The notes: generated by a model from the letters alone, not told the origin. Shown: positions 34,301 to 46,195, numbered from the stretch's first letter. The stretch is 64,000 bases of DNA from Mesostigma viride (GCA_009746045.1 RPFO01000138.1:383979-447978); one strand, 5' to 3'. Numbers and translations are program-made.

Positions 34301-36607
34301 CCACGTGCCCCCCGCCCGAGTGTTTGCTCCATCAACGTCCGCCTGCCGCAGAACGTTCCTTCGCCCGCTGTGCCCAAACCAGGGGGTGTGCTCGCCGCTC
34401 TGACTGCGCGCAAGCAGCAGCAACAAGAGCAGCAGCAACACCAGCTGCAGCAGCAACAGCAGGGCAGGGCGCGCGGCCCTGACGCCCGCCCCACAGTGGC
34501 CAGGTCACCCGCGAGGCCGGGCATGTCGACCCTCCATGCTGGGGGGCATGATGCACAGGAGAGGCAGGAGAGGGAACGGCGGCCCACCCGGCGCAGTGTC
34601 GGGCGCGATGCTGCCCCCAGGGGCACCCACGGGCCTCTGTTAGGCCACACCCAGAGCGACTACGGCGGAGGTTACCCACAGGGGGAGCTTGAGATGGCTG
34701 GGGGTGGGGCACCGATGCGGCACCCCACCCCTGCGCGTGGGAGGCCCCAGGCGCTCATGGGCCCCCACAGGACCCAGGTAGAGGAGGGGGTGGCGTACGG
34801 AGGCGCGGGCGCAGCGCAAGGGTTCTACCAGGCTGCGGGCGCGGAGGAGTACGGGGGGCATGGGCGGGGGGGGCGCGCGCTGAGCCCCCCTGCACGCTCT
34901 CTGGCCGCACCGCCGCACGGCACGCCGGCATCGCCCGCGGTCCGTGCTCGGCGGCACCCGCCGATGGACATGGAGTACGGTGACGTGGATGCAGCGGGGT
35001 ACGCCTACGGGGTGGAGGGGGAGGAGGAGCCCAGCGGGTGGGTGCCCGCAGTGCCAGGGCGGCAGCGACCCAGCCGGCGCGTGGCAGTACCGCCTCATGT
35101 AAGTGGTGATTGCACAACGTGTTGATGTGGCCAGCGCCAAATGATGTGAATGGTAGCGTTGCCGTTCTATCAGGGCAACGGGGCGGAAACAGAAACCAAT
35201 TCTTTCCCTACTGCTAGTTGCAGCTTGCGGCCTGCACGGTGTTATGGGCATGCCACGGCACAGCAGCATGCACTAGCAGGTTGTGCGATCCCACACTTTG
35301 CCAGTGTACTTTCGTGTGCTCTTCTGATTGTCCTCTATGCGTGCGTTGAAGTGGTTCAAAGTCCCAAGGCAAGGTTGATACATTGTGTCAGTGCCCACAG
35401 CCTGCATGCAGGACCCTGCCAGCAAACCTCCCACACTGAAACGAATGATGACCCCATGTTTTTCCCAGGGGATTGACATGCATGGGATAATTCTTGCCCC
35501 TGCTGCTGATGCCACGACAAAGACTAAGGTGATGTTGCCTCGTGGGACGTTTGGTGTTCATGCCTGCAGGGCCGTGTCAAGCCGCCGCCGCAAGCGTACG
35601 ACCCGTATTCGACGGGCGAGTACTACGCGGGCGAGGCGGCAGCACCGCGCGCAGGGGAGTATCCACATTCCCTGGCACCATACCCGGCAACCAACCTGGC
35701 TGGCCAGCGCCCGCTGCTGCCCCTGCAAAAGCGTGCGCGCTACGATGAGGCGAGGGGGGGGGAGATGGGCGCGAGGGGGGGCTTGCGGAGCCGGACGGAG
35801 GAGGATGCGTTCTTCGATGATGGGACAGGGGCGGCATACCCCTGGGAAGGAGGGTGGTACGGCGGTGTGCCACGCATGGACCCTGCAGGCGGCGTGGCTG
35901 TTGCCGGGGCAGGAGCACCCTACCCTCGCCGGCTCTACCCAGGGACGTACGAGGGGCAGGAGGGTGATGTGGGGGATGCTGGTGGCGATATTGCAGGCGC
36001 CAGCATGGGTTGGGACGAGTACCAACATGGTGAGGAGGCAGCCATGGAAGGCGGCGGTGGCGTGTATGGTGCATGGGAGGACACGGGGGCGCAGCCGGGC
36101 ATGCAGGCGGCTGTTAGTGGTGACATGCGGCGGCAAGCAGTGGCTCCCGCGTCGCACGGTGGCAAGGCGGCGAGGGTAGATAAGCGCGGCCGGCGCGGCA
36201 GCCAGCAGCCAGCACGAGATAGGGCCCGTTCTGGCGACCATGACGGCAGGGGCGCGTCCGAGGGTAGCAAGCAGGGGGTCGGGGGGGAGGATCGTGAGGC
36301 CCCCTCGGGGGACGTGGCAGCGGACATTGACCCCGCGATGCAGGCGCTGCTGGCACACGCGCATGGGCAGGGCAGCTACAAGACAGAGCTGTGCAAGAAG
36401 TGGGAGGCGGCAGGGGAGTGCCCCTATGGCCGCCACTGCCGGTTTGCGCACGGTGTGGAGGAACTGCAGCCGGTGCTGCGCCACCCGCGCTACAAGACCA
36501 GCTACTGCCAACTGTACCGCCTGGGCAAGTGTCCCTACGGCCACCGCTGCCACTTTTTACATGACAAGGACATTGAGGAGGGGGGCGACAAGGCCAGCGC
36601 GGAGTGA
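28392..36607 (+). CDS. large low-complexity protein with C-terminal TTP-type tandem CCCH zinc finger
   Basis: Five exons: 28392-29450, 29647-29815, 30811-30924, 31449-35098, 35570-36607. Phases match and the total is 6030 nt, about 2009 residues. The start is the first ATG after an in-frame TAA at 28347. Exons 1-4 encode a coiled-coil stretch (SLARLRKEVEELKARNGVLD, then RRVEEEVERKQLARELEEAR, then SLRAQCFELTSERDALR). A ~1200-residue P/G/A/Q-rich disordered region follows, with a short poly-Q segment near genomic 34410-34460. The last 80 residues hold two fingers: YKTELCKKWEAAGECPYGRH-CRFAHG (CX8CX5CX3H) and YKTSYCQLYRLGKCPYGHRC-HFLH (CX7CX5CX3H), with an 18-residue linker as in TTP/ZFP36. That pair is known to bind AU-rich mRNA 3' UTRs and promote decay, so I infer a post-transcriptional regulator. 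It is roughly six times longer than TTP, and the second finger is one residue short between its first cysteines. Introns 2 and 3 are splice-site-derived arrays. Confidence 0.85.
29812..30416 (+). repeat. 31-bp array repeating the splice donor, 20 copies
   Basis: The unit is GGTGAGGGCTGCTGCATGAT plus GATGGTTGCAC (31 bp). It begins at 29815, at the last base of exon 2, and recurs every 31 bp to about 30408, almost without variation (four copies read CTGTATG). Each copy rebuilds the real junction GCACG|GTGAGG, so the intron 29816-30810 has about 20 equivalent candidate 5' splice sites. The inner part of the unit (CTGCTGCATG) resembles the exon end (CTGCAGGCCATGCTGCAC). Confidence 0.97.
30903..31212 (+). 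repeat. exon-end-derived array and (GGAGGGCAA)n
   Basis: The exon 3 end AAGGAGGTCAAGGACTTGAG followed by GGGTGGGT (donor at 30925) is restated in the intron at about 30952 (AAGGAGGTCAAGGAACACGA-GGGGTGG) and about 31000 (AAGGAGGGCAAGGACTTGAG-GGGGGG). It then collapses to about 19 copies of a 9-bp unit GGAGGGCAA (31036-31207) and ends GGGCAAGGACTAGAAG. The 9-mer derives from the coding motif GGAGGTCAA. Confidence 0.9.
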
Positions 36608-36966
36608 GGCTGAGGGCAGGAGGAAGGGGGGCAGGGGGGAGAGGGGCATGCCATCGTGTGCTTGCTGGTGTTGATGCTGATGACTTGGCTACAGCATCTG
36701 ACCCATGCGCAGCCGATTCCCATCTTTGTTTTTCTTATCGCTCAAAGGGTTCAGGGTTTACTCTGGCAGGTGTGTCCGAGTTGGCCTTGGCAGTGCTTGG
36801 CCGTAAAAGTATAGTGCCCTGCGACGCCACCGGATTGTATGGATTGCCAACGCATCAGGTGTGATTGTGGCAGCCAGCATCGCCTTTGAGCGGGGGTTAC
36901 TCTGGCAACGTGGACAAAGACCCTGCCAGCTGTTATTGTTGGCGACCACTGGAGACGTGACCACAT

Positions 36967-36971
36967 TGTAA
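36967..36971 (+). terminator. possible TGTAA poly(A) signal of the CCCH gene
   Basis: First clear TGTAA downstream of the stop at 36607, about 360 bp away. A 3' UTR of this length is ordinary in green algae. The assignment is tentative. Confidence 0.4.
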
Positions 36972-39900
36972 GCCAGGTGGGCACCACCTGTCGGGTCGGC
37001 ACTGCCAGGTGGCCACCACCGGTCGGGTCGGCACTGCTCTGTCCGTTGGCATGCTGATATGCATGATGCCAATGGAAGCTTAGCTGCAGCCTAGGGCGTC
37101 TTTTGGCGACCAAGGAATGTTGGATGGCAAGTTGCATCTGGCTGGCCAGCAGCGACATTGATGGATCATTGGTGCGCTGTTTTTATGGCTGCCAGGGCGG
37201 AGGCTCATGTACATAAACATATTCTGTCAGACATCCTGGAACATGATTAAGGGTTGCTGCTCTGGTGAGTGTTTTGGCATTTCAAATCACCGCCTGTGGC
37301 GCTACTATCTTTTGTATCAGATGCAAAGTACCACACGACGCTTTGTATCTGTCCCACCTGCTGGTACTTACAAAATAGGTTGTGCCAAGTTGGAATTTTG
37401 CTTGTAAGACCTCACAAATATGCCTTGCCCCAGATGAACGGGCAGGTTCTGCATTTATTGTAGTGGCAGTTGTGCAGTAAGAAATAAGTCAAGAGCCCAT
37501 TTTGCTTAGGGCTCTTGTTCGCATGTTTATTAGGCGATTCCTAGTCCAGAAGTAGGGAGTTTGTGAATCTTGTTCAGTCTTGTTTATGCGACATCCTAGA
37601 TGTTGTGGGGATCGATGTTGGCGGGGATTGTGCGCAGTATTTAAATGCTTAAAATGTCCCACCCATGGTCACTGTGAGGTCCATGCAAGCTGCATGGTGA
37701 ATGCGGAGGGGAGCATATTGCAGTGGTAATGTGTTTTTGTGTCTATAGGTTTAACAGCACATCTATCGGATTGAGAATAATAACCAACTATGCATGAGCC
37801 ATAGTATAGTACTTTTCGCCCACTGCCGCTTTCACACCTGGACGGCACAGCGGCTCCCTACGTACACCGAGCGCGATGTCGAGAATGCGCCGTTCTCGGG
37901 AGCCGTACAACCCCGGCATGTACAGGCCAGGTTTGTTCAGAACAACTCAACTGAATCGAACTGAACGTTCAGAAAATGTGCAGAAACCGTAACATTTTGG
38001 GCTCTACGGCCGTTATAACGTTCAAATTTCGTTCAGAAACCGTGTTCCCGATATTTATTCTAAAAGTATACGCAAAATTTGACTTGGAGGAATGGAGCGT
38101 AGTACGATGCTTGCTGGACGAATTTCTGCCAGATCCCGTACTTAGCAAGCAGGGGAAAATGACTTGGGAGGATTTTCAAGTGGGTAGTACGAGGTGCTGG
38201 ACGCGCCCAAGCAATCGAACGTGCATAAACCAGGACTGCGAGGGGGAGAGGGCGACGTGCTGCGACAGCACTTAATTCCTGCTGGCTGGGGATGGCGGTG
38301 AACGCTGCCTGGAAAATTGGGGATGGACGTGGGCATTGTTTTTATAGCGTTAAATGTTCAATTTCGATGCGTACCTTTGAATTGTTTCTGATCTGGCTGG
38401 CCGTTGGTGGGCAGTCACGTGCGTGGGAGAGGTTCGGGGCGCTATGGCCTGCTGCGATAGCTAGTGTCGTTGTAGATTTAGGTATTATACTATCGTGCTT
38501 CTTACACTCTTGGGCAGTTGGCTTCCTAGCGCACCGTAAGGATGACATCGACATAGCATGCACTGCAAATGGCTGACGGCGGTATGGCTGACGGCGGCCG
38601 GCGCTCAGAATTTTTGCGTCTGAGACCCAAATTCAGTCAGATCACTTGCATTCGATGCGTCTTCTCAAGACGCACCCGCCAGTATAATCGGTTCCGGCAG
38701 AAACGCAATATCGAAAACGTTACGCACGTTACAGGATTCAGGCTATATATGACGACCCCGAAAGCTAAACGCGGTCTGGAAAAGGAGCTTTCCGGCTCCC
38801 AGCCCAACCCACTCGCCATTGTTCTCGCCCAGCCGCCTGGCTCACAACGGTCCGAGCCCCGCCAAAAACGACCATCTTATTCCGTCACCAAATTGGCGCG
38901 AGATCCCGAAAATTAAGTCTGGTGGGCGGAAAGGTGACGACGAGGCAAAAAGTCACGCAGCACCCATGGCGGCCGTGAAAATCCTAGCGACCGTCCTGAG
39001 AACACATTACGGACAGCGAATTCATTTTGAGCCTTCATAACTCATCTACTTCACGTAGATATTTTTTTATCCTAAAGAAATCGGCCCATTTTTTCAGGAA
39101 AACAGAAAAAGGGCGGGCATTTTCGCGAGGTCGGGTCAGGTCCGCTGCATTTTGCAGTGGACCCCCAAAAAGTCACACCGGAAACTTATCGAAAACGGCG
39201 ACAGTGTAGTTCGAGGTAAGCCGCTCGCACGATTCTATGACTAATTCAAAAATTTTTTACCCGTGAAAAACTTTTTGTTAAAACGACTGCCATTGTAAAT
39301 GCCTCGTTGCCGCAGCAGTTGGAACTGCCAGGAGCCGTGTGCGACGGTGCGTGCGGGGCTGATCATGGCAACGCACGTAAAAATATGCCACTCCCTCGTT
39401 TCTTTCATTTTTGTCATCCCATTTGCGCAGCCCTGGCGCTTCACCAACTTCTAGAGCGAAGCCCAGCCTGATTTTTTGCTGGCTCTGTAGTGTAGACCTG
39501 CGCTCATCACTGAATATCGCCTGCGATCGTTGCGAAATGAAGCATGAATACGCATTGCGCTGGTTGAGTCGACGCTGTACAGTGGAACCTGCTTTTTCGG
39601 CATCCGGATCCAAGGTAGGGTGAAGCCAGCCCCGTTCCCCATCCAGATTTTCTGCCTGTCTCTTTCCCCGCGAGCCTCGTGAAAGCGCCTCGTTCATGTT
39701 ACGCCGGACGCCTCGTCAAGCATCGCTGCTCGAGAGGGAGACGTAAGCCATGGCCAGCCTCCCCAAACAGCGTGATGTGCGCCTGTTCATTCTTCCAAGT
39801 GTAATTCATGGCGTAGGAAGCTGAGCCTGAAGGCAACAAACAGAAGGTACATGTCCTGTATTCAACAGTCAGCACATATAGGTGTGTTGATGTGCAACCC

Positions 39901-42849
39901 TGGAGCTTATCCAGCTTTCACAGGCCATACAACACGCTGCTGGGGCTCCACTTTAGCGGACTGTTGGTAAGTATTTCAACCTCTTTCCTTGGCCAGATTA
40001 TAATGCACCATGTTTATCAATGATGGGCGGCGTGTTCTGATCTGGGGCTGGGAGGCACGAAGAAACCAGGGGGGAGCCCAGGTATGTGAAGTGCGCAGAT
40101 GTTGTTGCTGCCTTGGGAAACCCAGGATTCATTGCCCTTGTTACATTCAGATATGTTGAAGCAGGCTGAGAATTAAGTACTATACATGGAAGGGGGCTGA
40201 TTTGTCTTTGATATGGTTGCTGCCTATGATGATGAATATTGTTGCGGGCACAACAGAGTGCACAATGGGCTTACAGCATTGCGTAAGAGGCATGAATCTC
40301 ACCAGGACACCTTCTACGGGCTCACAACAACATCACAATAACGATTACCAAAGTGCTTGCTGCCACACCACTGCCACATCACTCCCCACCACCCCAACAC
40401 ACCTACCACTGTTACGCCGTTGTTAGCAGTGCCACGATTGCATAGCAATACCAACATTCCTGTCGTTAGCATGGAGGACCACCAGGTGCATCGTGTGCGC
40501 ATACCCATGTGACAGATATTATAGACTCCCACCAGGAGCAACGTCCACCACCATGAGTCTCGCCTGTTGGTGTAACTGCTGGCAGTGTCCCTACAACTCA
40601 GTATGGAATCTGCCATTAACGATAACGCCAGGCCCTGCACCATTGCTGCCACAATCTGCCATATTGACTTCGCCCATCGCAGCCTTGATCGTGATTGCAG
40701 CCACAAGTTCCTGCCGGCCCTCTTCATCTCTTCTATCGTAGCACCAGAAACTGGGGCCACATTTAGCAGCATCGGCAGCTGACATAGCTGGCACCTGGCA
40801 CAACAGATAATGCCAGTAGTATCAAAGAAGGCACCCTACTGCTCACCATTGCTATCAATCACTGGCATGATCAATCTGTCACTACCACTTGCCAGCACCA
40901 CAGAATATCATGACCTGGTGTGTTGCCACGGAAATCTGAATGGAGAGCTTTCACCACAAGCCCACCCCAATGAGTTGGTTTGCACACTACACCACTGTTG
41001 GCTGTACCGTGCCACCTGCCACATAAATTTCCCTTCCATCATGCAGCAGTAGCAACATAACCTCAAGGCTAGACCATAACGTCTATCTGCATAACGATAG
41101 CCTTCATGATCGCTGCCTCGTGCCACTGGCCATACTACTGCCATCTGCATTACTTTCTACCACATGTGCCACTCTCTTCTGCATCACTAGATCCCACTAC
41201 TGCTGCCTGACCTGCCTGCTGCCAGCACCTTCGCTGGCATCTGCTCATGGCATGCCCATGGCCACATCCTCCATCTGCCGTGCATAGCCCATGCTTCACT
41301 AGGATTGGTAGTCCAGGGTGCACGATGTTCAACACATAAAAAAATGCCCATGCACCTTTAATTAGAAGATTGTTTGGCATGCGAGCTAGCTGGCTAGTTA
41401 ATGTGCTAGAGATGTTAGATAGCAACTGCAAGCAAATGTAGTGTGCAGCCATGTTTGCTTCGAACCACTATTTGACTTGCCAACTAGTTGCTCTCTCTCA
41501 ACACGCCCCACCATTGGAATGTTGGTAGTTAATACTATTGATGTATCAAAGAGACTACTGTTCATGTGTTTCCATGATGAAGTGCATGCCACATGTATGG
41601 GTGGAGATAACCAAGTTGGAGTTCAACCTTACCTCAGCTCGTACTGTTATGGGGTATGAACTTGAAGGAAATATTATATGATGTTGGCTGCTGTCACGTG
41701 TCACTGTGACACGTCGTCATCTGTGGTGTGACTGGGGTAATACTTGGCAATCATGTTCAGCATGCTCTATTTAAATTGCATTAAAAATTTCAGCTCTGTC
41801 TGAACTCATTTGCGCTACCTGTGGTGCATTATACCCTTGGATGGTGTCTAACTCGTTCCTAAAAGTAGTCACCAGTTGCACTTTGCACTATAAAGTCCAC
41901 AAACCAACCTAATAACAATTTTATTATCCATATTGGGACCAAAGCACACACATATATTGAGTTACTTGGGGGTCATGTTGGTGGTCATGTTGCAATGTCC
42001 TATGGGTACATTTTAAGGACCCCCCCCAGGGGGATCCGCTGGGTGCGAGACATGATACACCTAAAATGCATTTTATGTGGTTTAAACAACTTTATTGGAC
42101 CTGGCCTTGGAAAGGCAGTTAAATTGGTAGCCATGCATGGCTTCTAAACACTCACATCACTGGTTGTCCCAGGGACCCAGCTGTACTATCTAAAAATAAC
42201 TGGAAGATGACAAGCTAAAAATGAGTGGCAGCTGTGCACCAGGGTACCCCCCTGTACTGTAACCGTTAATCAGTCCCTGCAAACTTGGTCTGAACATAGT
42301 GATGTCCGGTATCAGGGTGTACTACACATCTAGCTCTAGCAGCAGACCTAAAAATATCACGGAAATATCTACTGGCATTCGCGCCAGCTCGGTTCTAAAA
42401 CTGGTCACTATTTGTAGTTACGAGTAAAACTGGTAACTAGAAATAGGTACTAGTACCATCCAAGGGTTATATATCCAAATTTTGCGCGAGAGTGACGCGT
42501 GACAGCAGAATCATGTAACTAGTTGGTGTTCAATCAAGGTGCAACTTTGCACCCAGCCTGCAGATGTTGCAAGTAAAGTGTTTGCTTACTTCCAGGTTAA
42601 TCTGAGCTCATTTGCACTGTTGGGTGCATTTAATGATCCATAAAATGCTCCAAATGACCGTATTTGTGACGGTTGACAGCATAATTTCTGGCCATCCCAT
42701 CTCTATTACGGGTGCAACTTGGTACTTGAGCTGCATACGTTATATTTAATGTGTCTGCCCATTTCCAGGTCAAAACAACATTAATTGTGTTGTTTGTGGA
42801 ATTAATTATGAATAAAACTGGCAATTTTGGCGTTTTTTATGCTTTTGGA
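36972..42849. other. gene-poor, AT-richer stretch
   Basis: I find no recognisable coding region on either strand in these 5.9 kb. Small features: GTTCAG/CTGAAC inverted arms near 37935-37966, a 15-bp duplication ATGGCTGACGGCGGT near 38568-38597, CCAC/CACCAC-rich low complexity at about 40320-40440, and two diverged ~175-bp direct copies at about 42500-42800 (each with GACAGCA-AAT, GGTGCAACTT, and ACTTCCAGGT or ATTTCCAGGT). Base composition shifts to AT-rich after about 37.2 kb, which may mark old transposon remains. Confidence 0.45.
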
Positions 42850-42869
42850 CGTCACCATTCTGTGAGCTC

Positions 42870-44735
42870 TGTACGCCTGCAGCCTCGGCTGCAGCTTCGC
42901 CCCCCGGTCCAGACGGCGACGGTGACACTAGTCGTGCACTGGTGCTCGCCCAGCCCTCCGGGCATGCCTCGCCATCTGCATCGCCTGAACCTAAGCGCAG
43001 TCGCTCTGCTGAGCCGCACTGCATGGGACCCGATCGCCTCTTGACATCAACGAACCAGGCTACTGGACTCGCCGCCCCTACGCCTTCATGGAAGACGTGT
43101 TTTTCGGCACACACGCCTCGCTTGTAGCCCTGTGCGCGCACCTCACGTCCCACAACCGCGGCCGCTGGCCTGGTGATGGCCAGCTTGCCGACCCCGACCA
43201 CGCTCTCCCCATCGTTCACCGCATGAATCGCCCCATTGAAGCTCCAACGCTACGCCCTCAGTCAGCTCCCTCCTTGGACGCAGCCTCCGAAGCCGAGATC
43301 TGGGCTTCCCCACCGCCCCCCCCCACCTTCCCCACCGAAGCCACCACCCGCACCCTCCTTAAGGAAGCTAGCTTTCGAGCAACACGTGAACCCCCTTGCC
43401 GCAGATGTGGCGGCAATTGGAGGCACGCTGGCTGCTGAGCTTACCACCATCCCCACCGCCACCGCCACCCTCCTCGCCTCCCCCCCCCCCCCCCCCTCCG
43501 CCTCCACCGACTCCATCACCGCCCAGCTCCGCGACATCATCGACCAGCGCCTCAAGGATAATGCAATCGCTATCGAGGTCCTGCAGAACACGGCAGGCCT
43601 CACCGCCCAGGCAGTAAAGGACATTGCCGCCAAGCCAGCCCCGGCTGGCCTGGCCGGCGAATCATGCTCCTCCCATCACGACCTGGGCGGACATGCTTAA
43701 GCAACATACCACCTCCACCACCTCCGCCGTCGCAGCCCAGCTCCAGCGGCAGACGCTTGACCTCCGCGAGGAGGCCGAGCTCGCCAAGCGCAGCCTCAAC
43801 GCCATACTCAAGAACTTCGACATGGAAGAATGTGAGAATTCCGATCGGAAGCTTGCACGTGCGTTTGAGAGCAAAATCCTTGCACGCATGGGCCTTCTTG
43901 GTGAGATCAAGCTGACCGCCCACCGCCTCACCCGCGCGCGGGGTAAGGCAGGGGCGCCTCCGCTTCTTCTCATCTTTGATAGCCCAGCGGACAAGATTTC
44001 GTTTCTCAGACGCCGCAAGCGGCTCGAGAAGACTCACTTCACCGTGGACGACGACTTGACCCTGGCACAGCAACAACGGCGACGGGAGCTATGGCCGACC
44101 TACCTCCATGCAGCTCCGGCAGACCAGGCCGGGCCCACTTCAAATGTTCCGCCGTCCAAGCCAAGTGTGTGACACTTTTTCGCTATTTTCGCAACAAAAA
44201 AAAATAAAATTTCGCACGAGTTCGCGTGATTTTCGCGTGATTTTCGCAAAATTTTCACACATTTTCGCACGATTTCGCACAATTTCGCATGATTTCGCAC
44301 GATTTCGCATGGATTTCAACCAAGGGTCGTTTTGGGGAGTGACGTTTGACAAAATTTCGCATGAATTCACACACGTTGTGCACATCAAAATTTTTTACCG
44401 TCGACATTTTTCACATGAAATTTCGCACGATTTCAGCAAATTTCGCACAAATTCGCACAAATTCGCACGATTTCAGCAAATTTCACACGATTTCAGCAAA
44501 TTTCGCACGATTTCGCACGACGAATCACTCTGCAGAGTGACGATCGTCGAAAAAGTCAAAAAAACGACAAAAAGTGTCACACTTTTCGGAACATTTGAAG
44601 TGGGCCCGGCCACCAAGGCGGGCCAGCCGGTGTACTGGTCAAGGTGGCGGCCATCTACGTCGGCCACAAGCCCTGGCACGCGACCCCCTCGATCGACCAC
44701 CGCGGCCCCAGCAACTCCAGCCCCAGCCTAGGGGA
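42870..44735 (+). pseudogene. ORF1-like element copy C, frameshifted and interrupted by a MITE
   Basis: Plus-strand copy of the ORF1 family. The 5' part (42880-43130) matches copy B (CCTCGGCTGCAGCTTCGCC, SPSASPEPKRSR). Open frames 43236-43700 and 43624-44172 carry the middle and C-terminal domain: EAELAKRSLNAILKNFDMEE, then LRRRKRLEKTHFTVDDDLTL, then RRRELWPTYLH. A shift is needed between them near 43680. The final YWRGG-like motif is pushed about 480 bp downstream (GQPVYWSRW near 44625) because a MITE lies at 44127-44611. Pro-rich low complexity with long C runs (43476-43497) may explain the frame change. It is followed by the family's 3' tail. Confidence 0.65.
44127..44611. mobile_element. 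MITE-like insertion with 25-bp perfect terminal inverted repeats
   Basis: The left end 44127-44151 (GGCCGGGCCCACTTCAAATG then TTCCG) is exactly inverted at 44587-44611. An inner near-inverted block follows (GTGTGTGACACTTTTTCG on the left, AAAAAGTGTCACACTTTT on the right). The interior is AT-rich and built of degenerate TTTCGCACGA/TTTCAGCAAA repeats with A and T runs. It has no coding capacity. It splits the C-terminal codons of ORF1 copy C. The target duplication cannot be fixed because the flanks are GGCC on both sides. Confidence 0.85.
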
Positions 44736-44821
44736 ATACAGCAGCAGTAGTGTAGAATAGTTAGACAGTGGCCTTGTACATGCCCGCCTACTACAGGCAC
44801 TATACCAGCTGAGGCCTAGCC

Positions 44822-45225
44822 TTTTTAGTCATGTACATGTGTGCCTATGATTTAATTTAATTTAATGTGTGCCTATGATGAGCCACCCTCCAGATGATGC
44901 CTAGCTTTATTTAATTATGCAGTGCCCATGCAGGGAGTCCCTCCCTGCTGAGAAGCCATGTCCTAGCTCTTGTATAGCCATGATGATCTTCCGGCCACAT
45001 GACATACTCCCCCTTCTTAGCCGTGGGCATAGTGTGAAGATCATGAGGGTGCAGGTGCCGGCCCCTGGTGCACCTAGAGCAATTAATAAGGGTAGCTTAC
45101 ATTCCCACCCTTGCATGAAGTAGCCTAGAATGTATTAAAAGCCATGCATATGCCCCTTCTCAGGGATATGTGCTACATTTACTCCCAACGGAGTGATGTT
45201 GAGATATTAATTAATTAAGTAGCTT
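44822..45225 (+). repeat. 3' tail of ORF1-like element copy C
   Basis: Carries ATGATCTTCCGGCCACATGA, CATGAGGGTGCAGGTGCC, GCTTACATTCCCACCCTTGC, AAGCCATGCATATGCCCCTT, the hairpin CTCCCAACGGAG and ATTAATTAATTAAG. This is the same order and relative orientation as the tail of copy B (23035-23400). TTTAATTTAATTTAA at about 44852 is a second AT run. Confidence 0.75.
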
Positions 45226-45340
45226 CCATCATCATTCCGTCATCATTCCGTCATCGCGACTAGGAGAAGTGCACTACCCTTATGCTGGCATCTGCCACCC
45301 CTATAGTGACCCTATAGTGACCGCGGCCTAGGATGGGGTC

Positions 45341-45373
45341 TCACCCTAAGCCCTAAACCCTAAAACCCTAAAC
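45341..45373. repeat. interstitial telomere repeats (CCCTAAA)
   Basis: CACCCTAAGCCCTAAACCCT, then AAAACCCTAAACC: four near-perfect CCCTAAA units, the complement of the plant and green-alga telomere repeat TTTAGGG. Unique sequence continues on both sides, so this is not a chromosome end. Confidence 0.8.
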
Positions 45374-45489
45374 CACTTGCAAAAACAGAAGTGCCCCCCT
45401 GCCACCACTGCTCACCAGGTTGTGACATTTAGGCTGGCATCTGTCACCACCCCGGCAGTTGTGATGGTGTGTTGGGGGTGTGACAAGGA

Positions 45490-46195
45490 TGGCGAAAAAT
45501 TGCACGTACTTACTCTTATATAAAGAACGCCCAATTTTTCGCCACCCTGTCACCCCTTGGCGCGGGTCATAGGAGGTGTTTGTCAAGGTGTGAGAGTGAT
45601 GGCGAAAAATTGCACGTACTTACTCTTATATAAAGAACGCCCAATTTTTCGCCACCCTGCCACCCCTTGGCGCGGGTCATAGGAGGTGTTTGTCAAGGTG
45701 TGAGAGTGATGGCGAAAAATTGCACGTACTTACTCTTATATAAAGAACGCCCAATTTTTCGCCACCCTGTCACCCCTTGGCGCGGGTCATAGGAGGTGTT
45801 TGTCAAGGTGTGAGAGTGATGGCGAAAAATTGCACGTACTTACTCTTATATAAAGAACGCCCAATTTTTCGCCACCCTGCCACCCCTTGGCGCGGGTCAT
45901 AGGAGGTGTTTGTCAAGGTGTGAGAGTGATGGCGAAAAATTGCACGTACTTACTCTTATATAAAGAACGCCCAATTTTTCGCCACCCTGCCACCCCTTGG
46001 CGCGGGGTATAGGAGGTGTTTGTCAAGGTGTGAGAGTGATGGCGAAAAATTGCACGTACTTACTCTTATATAAAGAACGCCCAATTTTTCGCCACCTTCC
46101 CCCACTGGCCGGCGCTGAGGTGGCGTGGGTTGTTGGATGTGGCGAAAAATTGCACGTACTTACTCTTAAGAAAAGACCGCCCAATTTTTCGCCAT
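45490..46195. repeat. 110-bp satellite with 12-bp inverted arms, 6-7 copies
   Basis: The unit recurs at 45491, 45601, 45711, 45821, 45931 and 46041, with a diverged seventh copy at about 46139. Each copy contains GGCGAAAAATTG, CACGTACTTACTCTTATATA, AAGAACGCC, then CAATTTTTCGCC. The arms are exactly inverted over 12 bp around a ~30-nt loop with a TATATAAAG box. The rest of the unit reads CACCCCTTGGCGCGGGTCAT then AGGAGGTGTTTGTCAAGGTG. It lies between the telomere repeats and the end of the viral helicase remnant. Confidence 0.93.

Noticed and set aside
31390-35117. Minus-strand and alternate-frame ORFs within the large CCCH exon 4
   Set aside because: GC-rich shadow frames. The plus frame is the only one that joins in phase to the flanking exons and the zinc fingers.
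45341-45373. Chromosome end
   Set aside because: Only about four telomere units, with unique sequence continuing for kilobases on both sides.
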